Below, piece by piece: positions 1 to 6,356 of a stretch of DNA of 9,057 nt. Made by a program: the position numbers and the translations under genes. Numbering within the stretch: the first letter of the stretch is position 1; each line of letters begins with the position of its first letter. The stretch is from an uncultured Chromatiaceae bacterium. GTDB lineage: Bacteria; Pseudomonadota; Gammaproteobacteria; Enterobacterales; Alteromonadaceae. A model generated the notes under the pieces. That model was not told the DNA's origin and did no database searches. It saw nothing but the letters and a program-made list of their open reading frames with translations. Location of the stretch: assembly GCA_946481195.1 (NCBI GenBank), contig CAMLNG010000122.1, forward strand, positions 1 through 9,057. Reading direction: 5' to 3'.

Positions 1-104
1 CGTCACAATTCTTCTCGTGCTTCCGCCACGCCCCTGTCACGCAAGCCAATTAATCTGACGCCCGTTGCTGCAGACGCAGCGCCAACTCTCAGAAGGAAAA
101 TCGG

Positions 105-485
105 ATGAAACTGCTGACTCACACTCCATCACTGCTGGCCGGCCTGTTTGCCCTGGGTCTGATGAATATCGGCGCTGCACAGGCTGCAGAACAACACAGT
201 TACAGCAACAGTGGCTACTGCCAGTTGGCAGCCAAAGGCACTTCACAGTATCAGCGTAATCTGCTGGCTGCTTATGCCGGTAAATTGGGATATGCCCCCA
301 GCCAACGTGAATGCCGCAACCTGCAGCAACAGCGCACAGTCCCCGCGCCGGTGTTTGAACTGGGCAGTGCCATTAAGCAATTTGAGCAAGGTTCAGTGCG
401 TAAACTGCCAAATACCACTATAGAAAAACTGAAAGAATTAGACAGAAGCCGTCAGCAGCAGTGGTTTAATCAGGTCGCTGGTTAA
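105..485 (+). CDS. small exported protein of unknown function with two cysteines
   Basis: A 126-residue protein that I do not recognise with certainty. Residues 1-27 look like a Sec signal peptide: Lys2, then a hydrophobic core (LLAGLFALGLM), then AQA at 25-27 as a likely signal peptidase I site. The mature part would be about 99 residues, hydrophilic and rich in Gln, and periplasmic or secreted. It has only two cysteines, Cys39 and Cys70, 31 residues apart, which could form a disulfide. The spacing faintly recalls DUF3718-type small exported proteins of Alteromonadales, but I cannot confirm that. The start is supported by AAGGA at 93-97, seven bases before the ATG. A small hairpin (GCTGC 67-71 / GCAGC 76-80) lies just upstream of this site. 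The gene ends in a GC-rich hairpin, so it is probably monocistronic or the last gene of a unit that begins outside the window. Confidence 0.72.
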   Translation: MKLLTHTPSLLAGLFALGLMNIGAAQAAEQHSYSNSGYCQLAAKGTSQYQRNLLAAYAGKLGYAPSQRECRNLQQQRTVPAPVFELGSAIKQFEQGSVRKLPNTTIEKLKELDRSRQQQWFNQVAG

Positions 486-502
486 CAGGCGCCATCACAC
501 CA

Positions 503-528
503 CGGGCGGCACCACTGGCCGCCCGCAC
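503..528 (+). terminator. GC-rich hairpin after the exported-protein gene
   Basis: CGGGCGGC (503-510) and GCCGCCCG (518-525) form a perfect 8-bp stem with a 7-base loop, 17 bases after the stop codon at 483-485. Only a weak T stretch follows (TTT near 530), so it may be an inefficient intrinsic terminator or an mRNA 3'-end stabiliser. Confidence 0.5.
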
Positions 529-545
529 ATTTCTGCTGGTAACTC

Positions 546-575
546 TTGAGCCGCCCTACCGCAATTGCCTACAAT
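546..575 (+). promoter_or_regulatory. candidate sigma-70 promoter of the DUF3297 gene
   Basis: TTGAGC at 546-551 (4/6 match to the -35 consensus) and TACAAT at 570-575 (5/6 match to the -10) are separated by 18 bases. Transcription would begin near 582, about 24 bases before the ATG at 606. An upstream in-frame TTG at 546 lies inside the -35 box, which argues against using it as a start codon. Confidence 0.5.
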
Positions 576-605
576 AACGCTCTTTTTTTTCAGCAGAAGC
601 TCAGC

Positions 606-854
606 ATGAACGACACTACCGCACGCCCGGAATTACCAGACCGCTTATCTGTCCAGCCACGCAGCCCTTTTTACAATGCCGCTGTGTTTGAATTTGACAT
701 CGGCATTCGCCTGAACGGCAAAGAACGTTTTGACGTCGAAGAATATTGCATCAGCGAAGGCTGGGTCAAAGTACCGGCCGGCAAAGCAATTGACCGCCGT
801 GGCCAGCCACTGCTGATGACAATCAAAGGCAAAGTCGAAGCTTATTACCGCTAA
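606..854 (+). CDS. DUF3297 family protein
   Basis: An 82-residue soluble protein that matches the DUF3297 family over its whole length, as I remember that family. The N-terminus has the TARPELPDRLSVQPRSP pattern, followed by the core NGKERFDVEEYCISEGW and the end VPAGKAIDRRGQPLL...KGKVEAYYR. Its molecular function is unknown. It has no signal peptide or membrane segment, so it should be cytoplasmic. The ATG at 606 is preferred over an in-frame TTG at 546 because family members begin just before the TARPELPDR segment and because the extension would overlap a promoter-like sequence. The ribosome binding site is weak (AGAAG near 595). The gene is bracketed by its own promoter candidate and a strong terminator, so it looks like a single-gene unit. 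It converges on the oxidoreductase to its right. Confidence 0.9.
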   Translation: MNDTTARPELPDRLSVQPRSPFYNAAVFEFDIGIRLNGKERFDVEEYCISEGWVKVPAGKAIDRRGQPLLMTIKGKVEAYYR

Positions 855-871
855 GGTCAGGCAAAATCGCT

Positions 872-911
872 AAAAAACCGCCCCGGCCTTAATAAGCCCG
901 GGCGTTTTTTT
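872..911. terminator. bidirectional intrinsic terminator between convergent genes
   Basis: CGCCCCGGC (879-887) pairs with GCCCGGGCG (896-904) through nine positions with one C-C mismatch and an 8-base loop. An A6 run (872-877) lies on the left and a T7 run (905-911) on the right, so the element has the classic form in both directions. It serves the DUF3297 gene on the plus strand and the oxidoreductase on the minus strand. On the minus side it directly abuts the TGA stop, sharing base 911. Confidence 0.85.
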
Positions 912-2302
912 CAGGAAAGGAGCTCACCGGCAATGTGCTGCGCCTGTAAGCGAATTTCATGCAACGCGGTACTTTCCCATAATTCACCGCGCAGCAGTGA
1001 GCCAATGGCATACACGGCCGGCTGCACTGCATCGTTCGCGTCCTTTACACACAAACTCACCGTATCAGCAGCCAAGCCCAAACCCAATGGCCCTGCGGCC
1101 AGCGCACCGGCCGCAATCGCCTGTTGCAGTGGATGACCGATCAGTTTGCGGTAGTCCTGCTCAGGGCCTGTGCAGTTAATCACCAAATCCGCACAATAAT
1201 CAAAGGTTTGTGCCGCCACATCCCGGTGGACACGGCTGCAAATCTGCAGTATCAGCTGGTCGCCGGCCGACCGGGCCTGCATCACCTGACCGGCATGTAC
1301 TTCCAGCAAACCATTTAACCGTTGTTGTTGCAGCTGATCATGTAAATGCAGCGGCACCCGGTGGCGCGCCACGCCCCATAAATGCCGTAAGCGGCGCATA
1401 AACAAGGTCTTTTCTGCCAGACTGAATTGCTGCCAATAGCGCTGGGTATGCGGCCTTAACGCGTCGATCAGCGGCTCGGCCGACACACCTAAACGGCGTA
1501 CCTGATGCCGTGCCCGGTTAAACAGCCGTAATAGTTGCCGCAGGCTGGCCTGCTCTGGTAATGCCTGGCTGAATTGACTGAGCTGCAAGCCCGGATGACG
1601 GTGTGGCAACATGCCATAGCCATGCGGCGACACCGACAACACCGGAGTTTTTAAACCGGCCGCGCGCAGCGATAACAGCGTATCTACCATCGTCAGGCCA
1701 TTGCCGAGGATCAGCACTTTGCTGTGGGGTTTGAGCTGTTGCAGCCAGCTGTCGGACCAGGGATTGTGCACATAAGCCGGATGGTTGGTCAGTGCCGGTG
1801 CACTGGCCGGGTGGCGCGGTAATTCGTTACCACAAGCCAGCACCAGCGCAGCAAAAGTCAGCCACTTGTCTTCAGTCTTAAGCCGTGGCGCCGCTTTGTT
1901 GGTCAGGTCCAACGCCGTTACTTCCTCAGCCCGCAACTCAAGTGTTAAACCCTGTTGCGCCGCCCGGTTGAGCGCTTCCTGCCAGCGCGCTGCCACATAA
2001 TCGCCGAATAAAGCCCGCGGCAGATAAGCCTGCGCCAGCACGGCCGGCTCATCAGCAACAAATGCCGGCTGCCGGGCCAGCCACTGCAAAAAATCATCTG
2101 GCGCCTTCGGGTCCAGGCTCATTTTGCCGGCCGGGACATTGAGCAAATGCGCCACCTGCCGCGGCTGATAGGCCAGGCCACGGCCAAACTGACCTGCCTT
2201 GTCAAAAATTGTCAGCGACATTCCAGGCTTTGCCTGATTAATCAATTGGATAGCCACTAAAATTCCGGCTATACCTCCACCCACTATGGCGATGTTCTGC
2301 AT
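911..2302 (-). CDS. FAD/NAD(P)-binding oxidoreductase, YdhS-like
   Basis: A 463-residue putative flavoprotein of the FAD-NAD(P)-binding family (NAD_binding_9, the group that includes E. coli YdhS). The N-terminal Rossmann fold starts at once with GGGIAG at residues 8-13, followed by the family signature GRGLAY at 40-45 and LNVPAGKMSLDP at 54-65. A second nucleotide-binding motif, VLILGNGLTMVD, lies at 196-207. The strand VINCTGP (374-380) and the C-terminal YAIGSLLRGELWESTALHEIR-type segment (from 431) close the FAD domain, as in flavin monooxygenase-like folds. The substrate is unknown and the protein should be cytosolic. The start at 2302 is chosen because the FAD motif normally lies within the first 15 residues. 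Longer versions, up to 2479, would run antisense through the start of the divergent dehydrogenase. No strong Shine-Dalgarno is visible, but a promoter candidate sits at the right distance. It ends at a shared bidirectional terminator. Confidence 0.88.
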   Translation of the reverse strand: MQNIAIVGGGIAGILVAIQLINQAKPGMSLTIFDKAGQFGRGLAYQPRQVAHLLNVPAGKMSLDPKAPDDFLQWLARQPAFVADEPAVLAQAYLPRALFGDYVAARWQEALNRAAQQGLTLELRAEEVTALDLTNKAAPRLKTEDKWLTFAALVLACGNELPRHPASAPALTNHPAYVHNPWSDSWLQQLKPHSKVLILGNGLTMVDTLLSLRAAGLKTPVLSVSPHGYGMLPHRHPGLQLSQFSQALPEQASLRQLLRLFNRARHQVRRLGVSAEPLIDALRPHTQRYWQQFSLAEKTLFMRRLRHLWGVARHRVPLHLHDQLQQQRLNGLLEVHAGQVMQARSAGDQLILQICSRVHRDVAAQTFDYCADLVINCTGPEQDYRKLIGHPLQQAIAAGALAAGPLGLGLAADTVSLCVKDANDAVQPAVYAIGSLLRGELWESTALHEIRLQAQHIAGELLS

Positions 2303-2337
2303 CTGATTTTTTAACCGACTGCGCTGATACCGCCGTT

Positions 2338-2367
2338 GTGATAACTGGCCAGCGCCCTTCCTGTCAA
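2338..2367 (-). promoter_or_regulatory. candidate sigma-70 promoter of the FAD oxidoreductase
   Basis: Read on the minus strand, a perfect TTGACA (-35, bases 2367-2362) is followed after 18 bases by TATCAC (-10, bases 2343-2338, 4/6 match). Transcription would start near 2331, leaving a leader of about 29 bases before the ATG at 2302. This supports the short form of the protein. No equally good promoter was found for the divergent dehydrogenase in the same 121-bp spacer. Confidence 0.5.
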
Positions 2368-2423
2368 TGAAAAAAGCAGTTAAGGTGAAGCAGAAGTTCA
2401 TGTTTTTCCTGCCGGAGTCTCTG

Positions 2424-3263
2424 ATGTCACAAGCCCCCTTGCCTTTAATTGCCCTGATCACCGGTTGTTCCGGCGGCATTGGTCTGGCCTTGGCGCGGGA
2501 GCTGAAAAGCCGTGGTTATCAGGTTTTTGCCACGGCCCGCCAGCCCGGTGATTTAGCCCGGCTGCAGGCGGAAGGTTTTGGCGTCTTTGCACTGGACGTG
2601 AATGACCAGCAACAAATTGACTGTTTGATCAACCAGCTCAGTACCCAGCAGGGCCGGCTGGATTTATTGGTGAATAACGCCGGATATGGCGCTATAGGCC
2701 CGGTGCTGGATATCAGCCCGGAACGGCTGGCTTTGCAATTTCAGACCAATGTCTTTTCAGTGGTGGCGATGACGAAAGCCGCCTTGCCACTACTACAGCA
2801 AAGCCGGGGAACAGTGCTGAATATCGGCAGTGTCAGTGCCAGTCTGGTCACGCCTTTTGCCGGCGTGTATTGCGCTTCCAAAGCCGCCCTGCACGCCATC
2901 AGTGAGGCGCTCAGGATGGAACTGGAACCGCTGGGCGTACAAGTGCTGTTAGCGGTCACCGGCGCTGTCGATACCGGTTTTGCCGACCGGGCCAGTCAGC
3001 AGGCCGAGCAGGTGTTATCGGAAGATTCCAGTTGGTGGCCGTATCGCGATGGCGTGCGGCGCCGGGCCAGGGCCTCGCAGGATTTCCCGACCCCAGCCAG
3101 TGAATATGCGCGGGATTTAGCCAATGCCCTGCAAACCCCGCAGCGCCAGCTTCACATCCGGGTTGGTCGCGGCAGCTGGTTATTGCCGCTGCTCAAAGCA
3201 GTGTTACCAGCCAGAGTTTTGCACCTCATCCTCAAACGTAAATTTGGTTTGTCTGTGCGATAG
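2424..3263 (+). CDS. short-chain dehydrogenase/reductase (SDR), classical type
   Basis: A 279-residue NAD(P)-dependent oxidoreductase of the classical SDR family. The cofactor motif TGCSGGIG is at residues 13-20, NNAG at 84-87, structural Asn109, and the catalytic set Ser136, Tyr149 and Lys153 (YCASK), so the enzyme should be active. The usual PG motif after strand six appears as TG (179-180), with Thr184 kept. Residues after 250 form a hydrophobic and basic tail (SWLLPLLKAVLPARVLHLIL, then KRK), which suggests loose membrane association, as in SDRs acting on lipids, retinoids or steroids; the substrate is unknown. The ATG at 2424 has GGAG at 2414-2417, six bases upstream, and places the cofactor motif normally. 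In-frame ATGs at 2367 and 2400 are less well placed. It is transcribed divergently from the FAD oxidoreductase. Confidence 0.9.
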   Translation: MSQAPLPLIALITGCSGGIGLALARELKSRGYQVFATARQPGDLARLQAEGFGVFALDVNDQQQIDCLINQLSTQQGRLDLLVNNAGYGAIGPVLDISPERLALQFQTNVFSVVAMTKAALPLLQQSRGTVLNIGSVSASLVTPFAGVYCASKAALHAISEALRMELEPLGVQVLLAVTGAVDTGFADRASQQAEQVLSEDSSWWPYRDGVRRRARASQDFPTPASEYARDLANALQTPQRQLHIRVGRGSWLLPLLKAVLPARVLHLILKRKFGLSVR

Positions 3264-3318
3264 GAACTTTTGGCCTGCATCAGAATAATGCTGAATATTT
3301 TTTAATCACAGCCTTCAG

Positions 3319-3377
3319 TTAAGACTATCTTAAGCTTTGCCATTCTTAATGCATTAAGCCAATGTGCGAACCTTAAG
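3319..3377. promoter_or_regulatory. TTAAG half-site array with a 14-bp palindrome upstream of the first receptor
   Basis: The 136-bp spacer before the first receptor gene is AT-rich and holds a perfect 14-bp palindrome, CTTAATGCATTAAG (3345-3358). It also has CTTAAG at 3329-3334 and 3372-3377 and TTAAG at 3319-3323. Such clustered symmetric half-sites are the kind of pattern seen at regulator operators, but no known regulator is identified. A weak sigma-28-like arrangement (TAAGCTTT near 3331, then 11 bases, then TGCATTAA) overlaps the palindrome and is only 6/8 plus 4/8 to consensus. Confidence 0.35.
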
Positions 3378-3399
3378 TTGAACTTCATCTGGAGGCCGT

Positions 3400-4698
3400 A
3401 TGTTTTTTTCCCGTCAGAAAACCAGCGACAACCCGGCATCGGTATATGCCCGGGACTTGGCGCTGCTGGAAAACGATTTAAATGCGATCCGCGCCAATAT
3501 CGCATTTATCAGCTTCACACCAGACGGCACTATTCTGGATGCGAACAAACTCTTTCTCGACACTGTTGGTTATGATTACGTCGAGGTGATTGGCAAACAC
3601 CACCGGCTGTTTTGCGACAAAAACTACACGGCCAGCAGTGCTTATCAGCAATTCTGGCAGCAGCTCAGTCAGGGGCAGGCGCAAACCGGCACTGTTGCCC
3701 GGTTGCATAAATCTGGCAACCCATTATATCTGCAAGCCAGTTATTTTCCGGTGCTGGATGATACCGGCCGTGTCACCAAAGTGATTAAGCTGGCCGGTGA
3801 TGTGACCAAAGACCAACTGGCGCTGCTCGATAAAAATGCGATTCTGAACGCGCTGGATAAGTCTCTGGCGGTGATTGAATTTGCGCCGGACGGCACCATC
3901 ATCGGCGCCAACGACAACTTCCTGCAAACCATGCACTATTCACTGGAGCAGCTGCGGGGCAAACATCACCGGCTGTTTTGTTTTGATGAGTTTTACCGCC
4001 AGTATCCCGATTTCTGGCAACGGCTGGCCAGCGGCCAGGTATTTTCCGGCCGGTTTGAACGCAAAGATGCCCGTGGCCAAAGTATCTGGCTGGAAGCGAC
4101 CTACAACCCGATCCGGGATGAACATGGCCATGTCTGTAAGGTAATTAAGTTTGCCTCCGATATCAGCCAACGGGTCAACGCAGCGCGCCAGGCGGTCGAA
4201 ATGGCCGCAGCTACCTCAGAACAAACTTCACAAATTACGACTAATGCGGTTCAGGTACTAAATGACGCCGTGGCCACCTCGGTGCAGATCGCCAAACAGG
4301 TCCAGCAGGCCGCAGCCAGCGGAGCTGAACTCAGCCAGCAGGCCAAGAATATCAGCGACATTGTTGCCACCATCCGTGGCATTGCTGAGCAGACCAATTT
4401 GCTCGCACTGAATGCCGCTATCGAAGCAGCTCGAGCCGGTGATTCCGGCCGGGGATTTGCGGTAGTTGCAGATGAAGTGCGTAAATTAGCCGGGCGTACT
4501 GCTGAAGCGACAGCAGAAATTGCCCGGGTTGTGCATACCAACACCGACCTGATCCGAACTATAGATACGCAGTTAACCGCAATTAACAATATCGCCGAAC
4601 ACGGCCAGCATAGTGTTGAAGAGGTTGCCGCCGGTATTGCTGATGTGGGTCAGGGAGTGGCGAATTTTGTCGCGGTAGTCGAGCGACTGAAGCCATAA
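3400..4698 (+). CDS. soluble PAS-PAS-MCP chemotaxis receptor, first tandem copy (BdlA/AerC-like)
   Basis: A 432-residue methyl-accepting chemotaxis-type transducer without membrane segments, so cytoplasmic. PAS1 spans about residues 31-139 and PAS2 about 155-257. Both repeat the pattern [16 protein letters not shown] (65-72 and 187-194) and a Phe-Trp pair (85-86 and 205-206), which resembles the Aer-type sensor fold that can hold FAD or haem. The MCP signalling domain (about 262-432) has the conserved hairpin tip [20 protein letters not shown] from residue 326, then [17 protein letters not shown]. That region contacts CheA and CheW in known receptors. A Glu-Gln pair at 274-275 fits a methylation site. 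There is no C-terminal NWETF tether. Length and order match P. aeruginosa BdlA (about 417 residues, from memory) and Azospirillum AerC, so redox, energy or biofilm-dispersal sensing is plausible but unproven. GGAGG at 3391-3395 lies four bases before the ATG. Confidence 0.92.
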   Translation: MFFSRQKTSDNPASVYARDLALLENDLNAIRANIAFISFTPDGTILDANKLFLDTVGYDYVEVIGKHHRLFCDKNYTASSAYQQFWQQLSQGQAQTGTVARLHKSGNPLYLQASYFPVLDDTGRVTKVIKLAGDVTKDQLALLDKNAILNALDKSLAVIEFAPDGTIIGANDNFLQTMHYSLEQLRGKHHRLFCFDEFYRQYPDFWQRLASGQVFSGRFERKDARGQSIWLEATYNPIRDEHGHVCKVIKFASDISQRVNAARQAVEMAAATSEQTSQITTNAVQVLNDAVATSVQIAKQVQQAAASGAELSQQAKNISDIVATIRGIAEQTNLLALNAAIEAARAGDSGRGFAVVADEVRKLAGRTAEATAEIARVVHTNTDLIRTIDTQLTAINNIAEHGQHSVEEVAAGIADVGQGVANFVAVVERLKP

Positions 4699-4970
4699 CA
4701 AGCGACGGGACAGCGTGCGATGGAAGCGGTACTATATTCGCCTGACAGAATATTTTTTTTCAGGTCACTTGTCCCGAATCAAACCACTGCTATGGTTGAT
4801 GAGCAGCTCTGCAGATCCCAATGATCTAGCGAGGTTGCCGCGGAGTTTTGCTGCATACCGGCGAACGCCGCATGTTCATCTGATGCAGCTGTTTTCAGCC
4901 TGAGTCATTTACCGCCAAGGTCAACAGGACGTTGCATCTACAGTTGTGTTTGCGCTGATATGGAGATCCT
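4699..4970 (+). other. 272-bp spacer between the receptor paralogues with several inverted repeats
   Basis: No convincing protein gene lies here. I see four potential RNA stems. CGGGACA 4706-4712 pairs with TGTCCCG 4770-4776 and encloses a terminator-like hairpin. AGATC 4813-4817 pairs with GATCT 4823-4827, extended by GC/GC around a bulged A. GCTGCAT 4850-4856 pairs with ATGCAGC 4883-4889 and encloses CGGC-GAAC-GCCG (4859-4870). A TTTT run follows the last stem. The spacer could hold the 3' end of the first transcript and a structured leader for the second gene. No clean sigma-70 or sigma-28 promoter was found for the second copy. Confidence 0.4.
4734..4760 (+). terminator. weak AT-rich terminator-like hairpin after the first receptor gene
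   Basis: ATATTC (4734-4739) and GAATAT (4748-4753) form a 6-bp stem with an 8-base loop, followed directly by a run of eight T (4753-4760). The stem is AT-rich, which is weak for an intrinsic terminator, but the 7-bp stem at 4706-4712/4770-4776 around it may help. Read-through into the second receptor gene is quite possible. Confidence 0.4.
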
Positions 4971-6269
4971 ATGTTTTTTTCCAGACACAAAACCCCCGAC
5001 AACCCCGCCCTGATGTTTCACGCCAATCAGGCACAGTTGGAAAATGAACTGAACGCCATCCGCAGTAATATTGCTTTTATCAGTTTCAGCCCGGATGGTG
5101 ACATTCTGGATGCAAACAAAATCTTCCTCGAAGCGACAGGTTATAACTACACCGAAGTGATAGGCCGGCATCACCGGATGTTTTGTGACGAAGCCTTTAG
5201 CAAAAGCCCGGACTATCTGCAGTTCTGGCAGAAGCTGGCCAGTGGTCAGGCGCAAAGTGGGACCTTTTTACGCCGACGGAAAAACGGTGACGACCTGTAT
5301 CTGCAGGCCAGTTATTTTCCGGTGCAGGATGACAGCGGCAGAGTCAGTAAAGTGATTAAAATTGCCTGTGACGTCACGCGCGACCAACAACTTTTACGCG
5401 ACAAAAATGCCATTTTAACTGCGCTGGACAAATCACTCGCCGTGATTGAGTTCAGCCCCGACGGGCAAATTCTGTATGCCAATCAGAATTTCCTCGAGAC
5501 TGTGCATTACCGCCTTGAGCAAATCCGCGGTCAGCATCACAAGATTTTTTGTTTTGACGACTTTTACCGTAACAACCCCGATTTCTGGCAAAAACTCAGC
5601 GACGGACAGTTATTCTCCGGCCGCTTTGAACGCAAAGATGCACATGGGCAGCGGGTCTGGCTCGAAGCCACCTATAATCCCATTCGCGACGAGCATGGCC
5701 GGGTGTATAAAGTGATTAAGTTTGCATCCGACATCAGCGCCAGAGTTAATGCCGCCCGGCAGGCGGTGGAAGTGGCCGCAGCCACCTCAGAAGAAACTTC
5801 ACAAATCACCGGCAATGCGGTCAAAGTGCTGGGTGAAGCTGTCGCCACCTCCATGCAAATCGCCAGTCAGGTGCAACAAGCCGCCAGCAACGGCGCACAG
5901 TTGACATTACAGGCGAAAAACATCAGTGACATAGTCACCACCATTCGTGGCATTGCCGAACAAACCAATTTGCTGGCATTAAATGCGGCAATTGAAGCCG
6001 CACGAGCCGGTGAATCCGGTCGCGGTTTTGCTGTGGTCGCGGACGAAGTGCGAAAACTCGCCGGCCGCACTGCGGAAGCCACTGCAGAAATAGCCAAAGT
6101 GGTACAAACCAATACGGGGCTGATCCAGACCATTGACCAGCAACTGAGCGCTATCAGCGGGATCGCCGCGCACGGTCAGCACGCAGTCGAGGATGTCGCG
6201 GCCGGGATTAAAGATGTTGGTCAGGGTGTGGCCAATTTTGTTGCTGTGGTGGAAAAACTGAAGCCCTGA
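4971..6269 (+). CDS. soluble PAS-PAS-MCP chemotaxis receptor, second tandem copy (BdlA/AerC-like)
   Basis: A second 432-residue cytoplasmic PAS-PAS-MCP transducer, aligning without gaps to the upstream copy at 328 of 432 positions by hand count. Identity is lowest in residues 1-140 including PAS1 (about 66%), higher in PAS2 (about 77% over 141-260) and highest in the MCP domain (about 84% over 261-432). This suggests a shared output with a changed input. It keeps the HH-x-x-FC motif in both PAS domains (HHRMFC, HHKIFC), the Phe-Trp pairs, and the full hairpin tip for kinase contact. Differences include Cys133 here where the first copy has Gly, Tyr246 where the first has Cys, and Glu-Glu instead of Glu-Gln at 274-275. 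Both proteins start MFFSR and end with LKP. GGAG at 4962-4965 precedes the ATG by five bases. The likely origin is local gene duplication. Confidence 0.92.
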   Translation: MFFSRHKTPDNPALMFHANQAQLENELNAIRSNIAFISFSPDGDILDANKIFLEATGYNYTEVIGRHHRMFCDEAFSKSPDYLQFWQKLASGQAQSGTFLRRRKNGDDLYLQASYFPVQDDSGRVSKVIKIACDVTRDQQLLRDKNAILTALDKSLAVIEFSPDGQILYANQNFLETVHYRLEQIRGQHHKIFCFDDFYRNNPDFWQKLSDGQLFSGRFERKDAHGQRVWLEATYNPIRDEHGRVYKVIKFASDISARVNAARQAVEVAAATSEETSQITGNAVKVLGEAVATSMQIASQVQQAASNGAQLTLQAKNISDIVTTIRGIAEQTNLLALNAAIEAARAGESGRGFAVVADEVRKLAGRTAEATAEIAKVVQTNTGLIQTIDQQLSAISGIAAHGQHAVEDVAAGIKDVGQGVANFVAVVEKLKP

Positions 6270-6356
6270 ACCGGATGCAACGAAAGCAAGAACGGTCAGG
6301 CGGCGGGGACAACGCTTTGATACAGTAGGGCACCTTGTGATTGCAGGACCTAACTG

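Noticed and set aside
546..605. TTG start at 546 for the DUF3297 gene
   Set aside because: It overlaps the promoter -35 candidate, and the extension has no resemblance to the conserved family start.
2367..2423. Upstream ATG starts at 2367 and 2400 for the SDR gene
   Set aside because: The ATG at 2424 has the best Shine-Dalgarno (GGAG, six bases) and puts the TGxxxGIG motif at the normal distance from the N-terminus.
2303..2479. Longer N-terminus for the FAD oxidoreductase, up to 2479
   Set aside because: It would place about 59 extra residues before the FAD motif, overlap the divergent dehydrogenase on the other strand, and contain the promoter candidate at 2338-2367.
4251..4589. 112-residue minus-strand open frame inside the first receptor gene, with a similar one at 5867-6133
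   Set aside because: Both are antisense shadows of the highly conserved MCP domain; their Ala/Ser-rich composition follows from the coding strand, and no ribosome site or promoter supports them.
4715..4903. 62-residue plus-strand open frame in the spacer between the receptors
   Set aside because: No Shine-Dalgarno, composition unlike the neighbours, and it runs across the terminator-like hairpin and other stems.
4932..4961. TTGCAT-18-TGATAT as a promoter for the second receptor
   Set aside because: The -10 would abut the Shine-Dalgarno, so transcription would start just before the ATG and lose the ribosome site.
3400..4982. T7 runs at codons 2-4 of both receptors as possible phase-variation tracts
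   Set aside because: Seven bases is short for slippage-based switching, and the run simply encodes the shared MFFS start.
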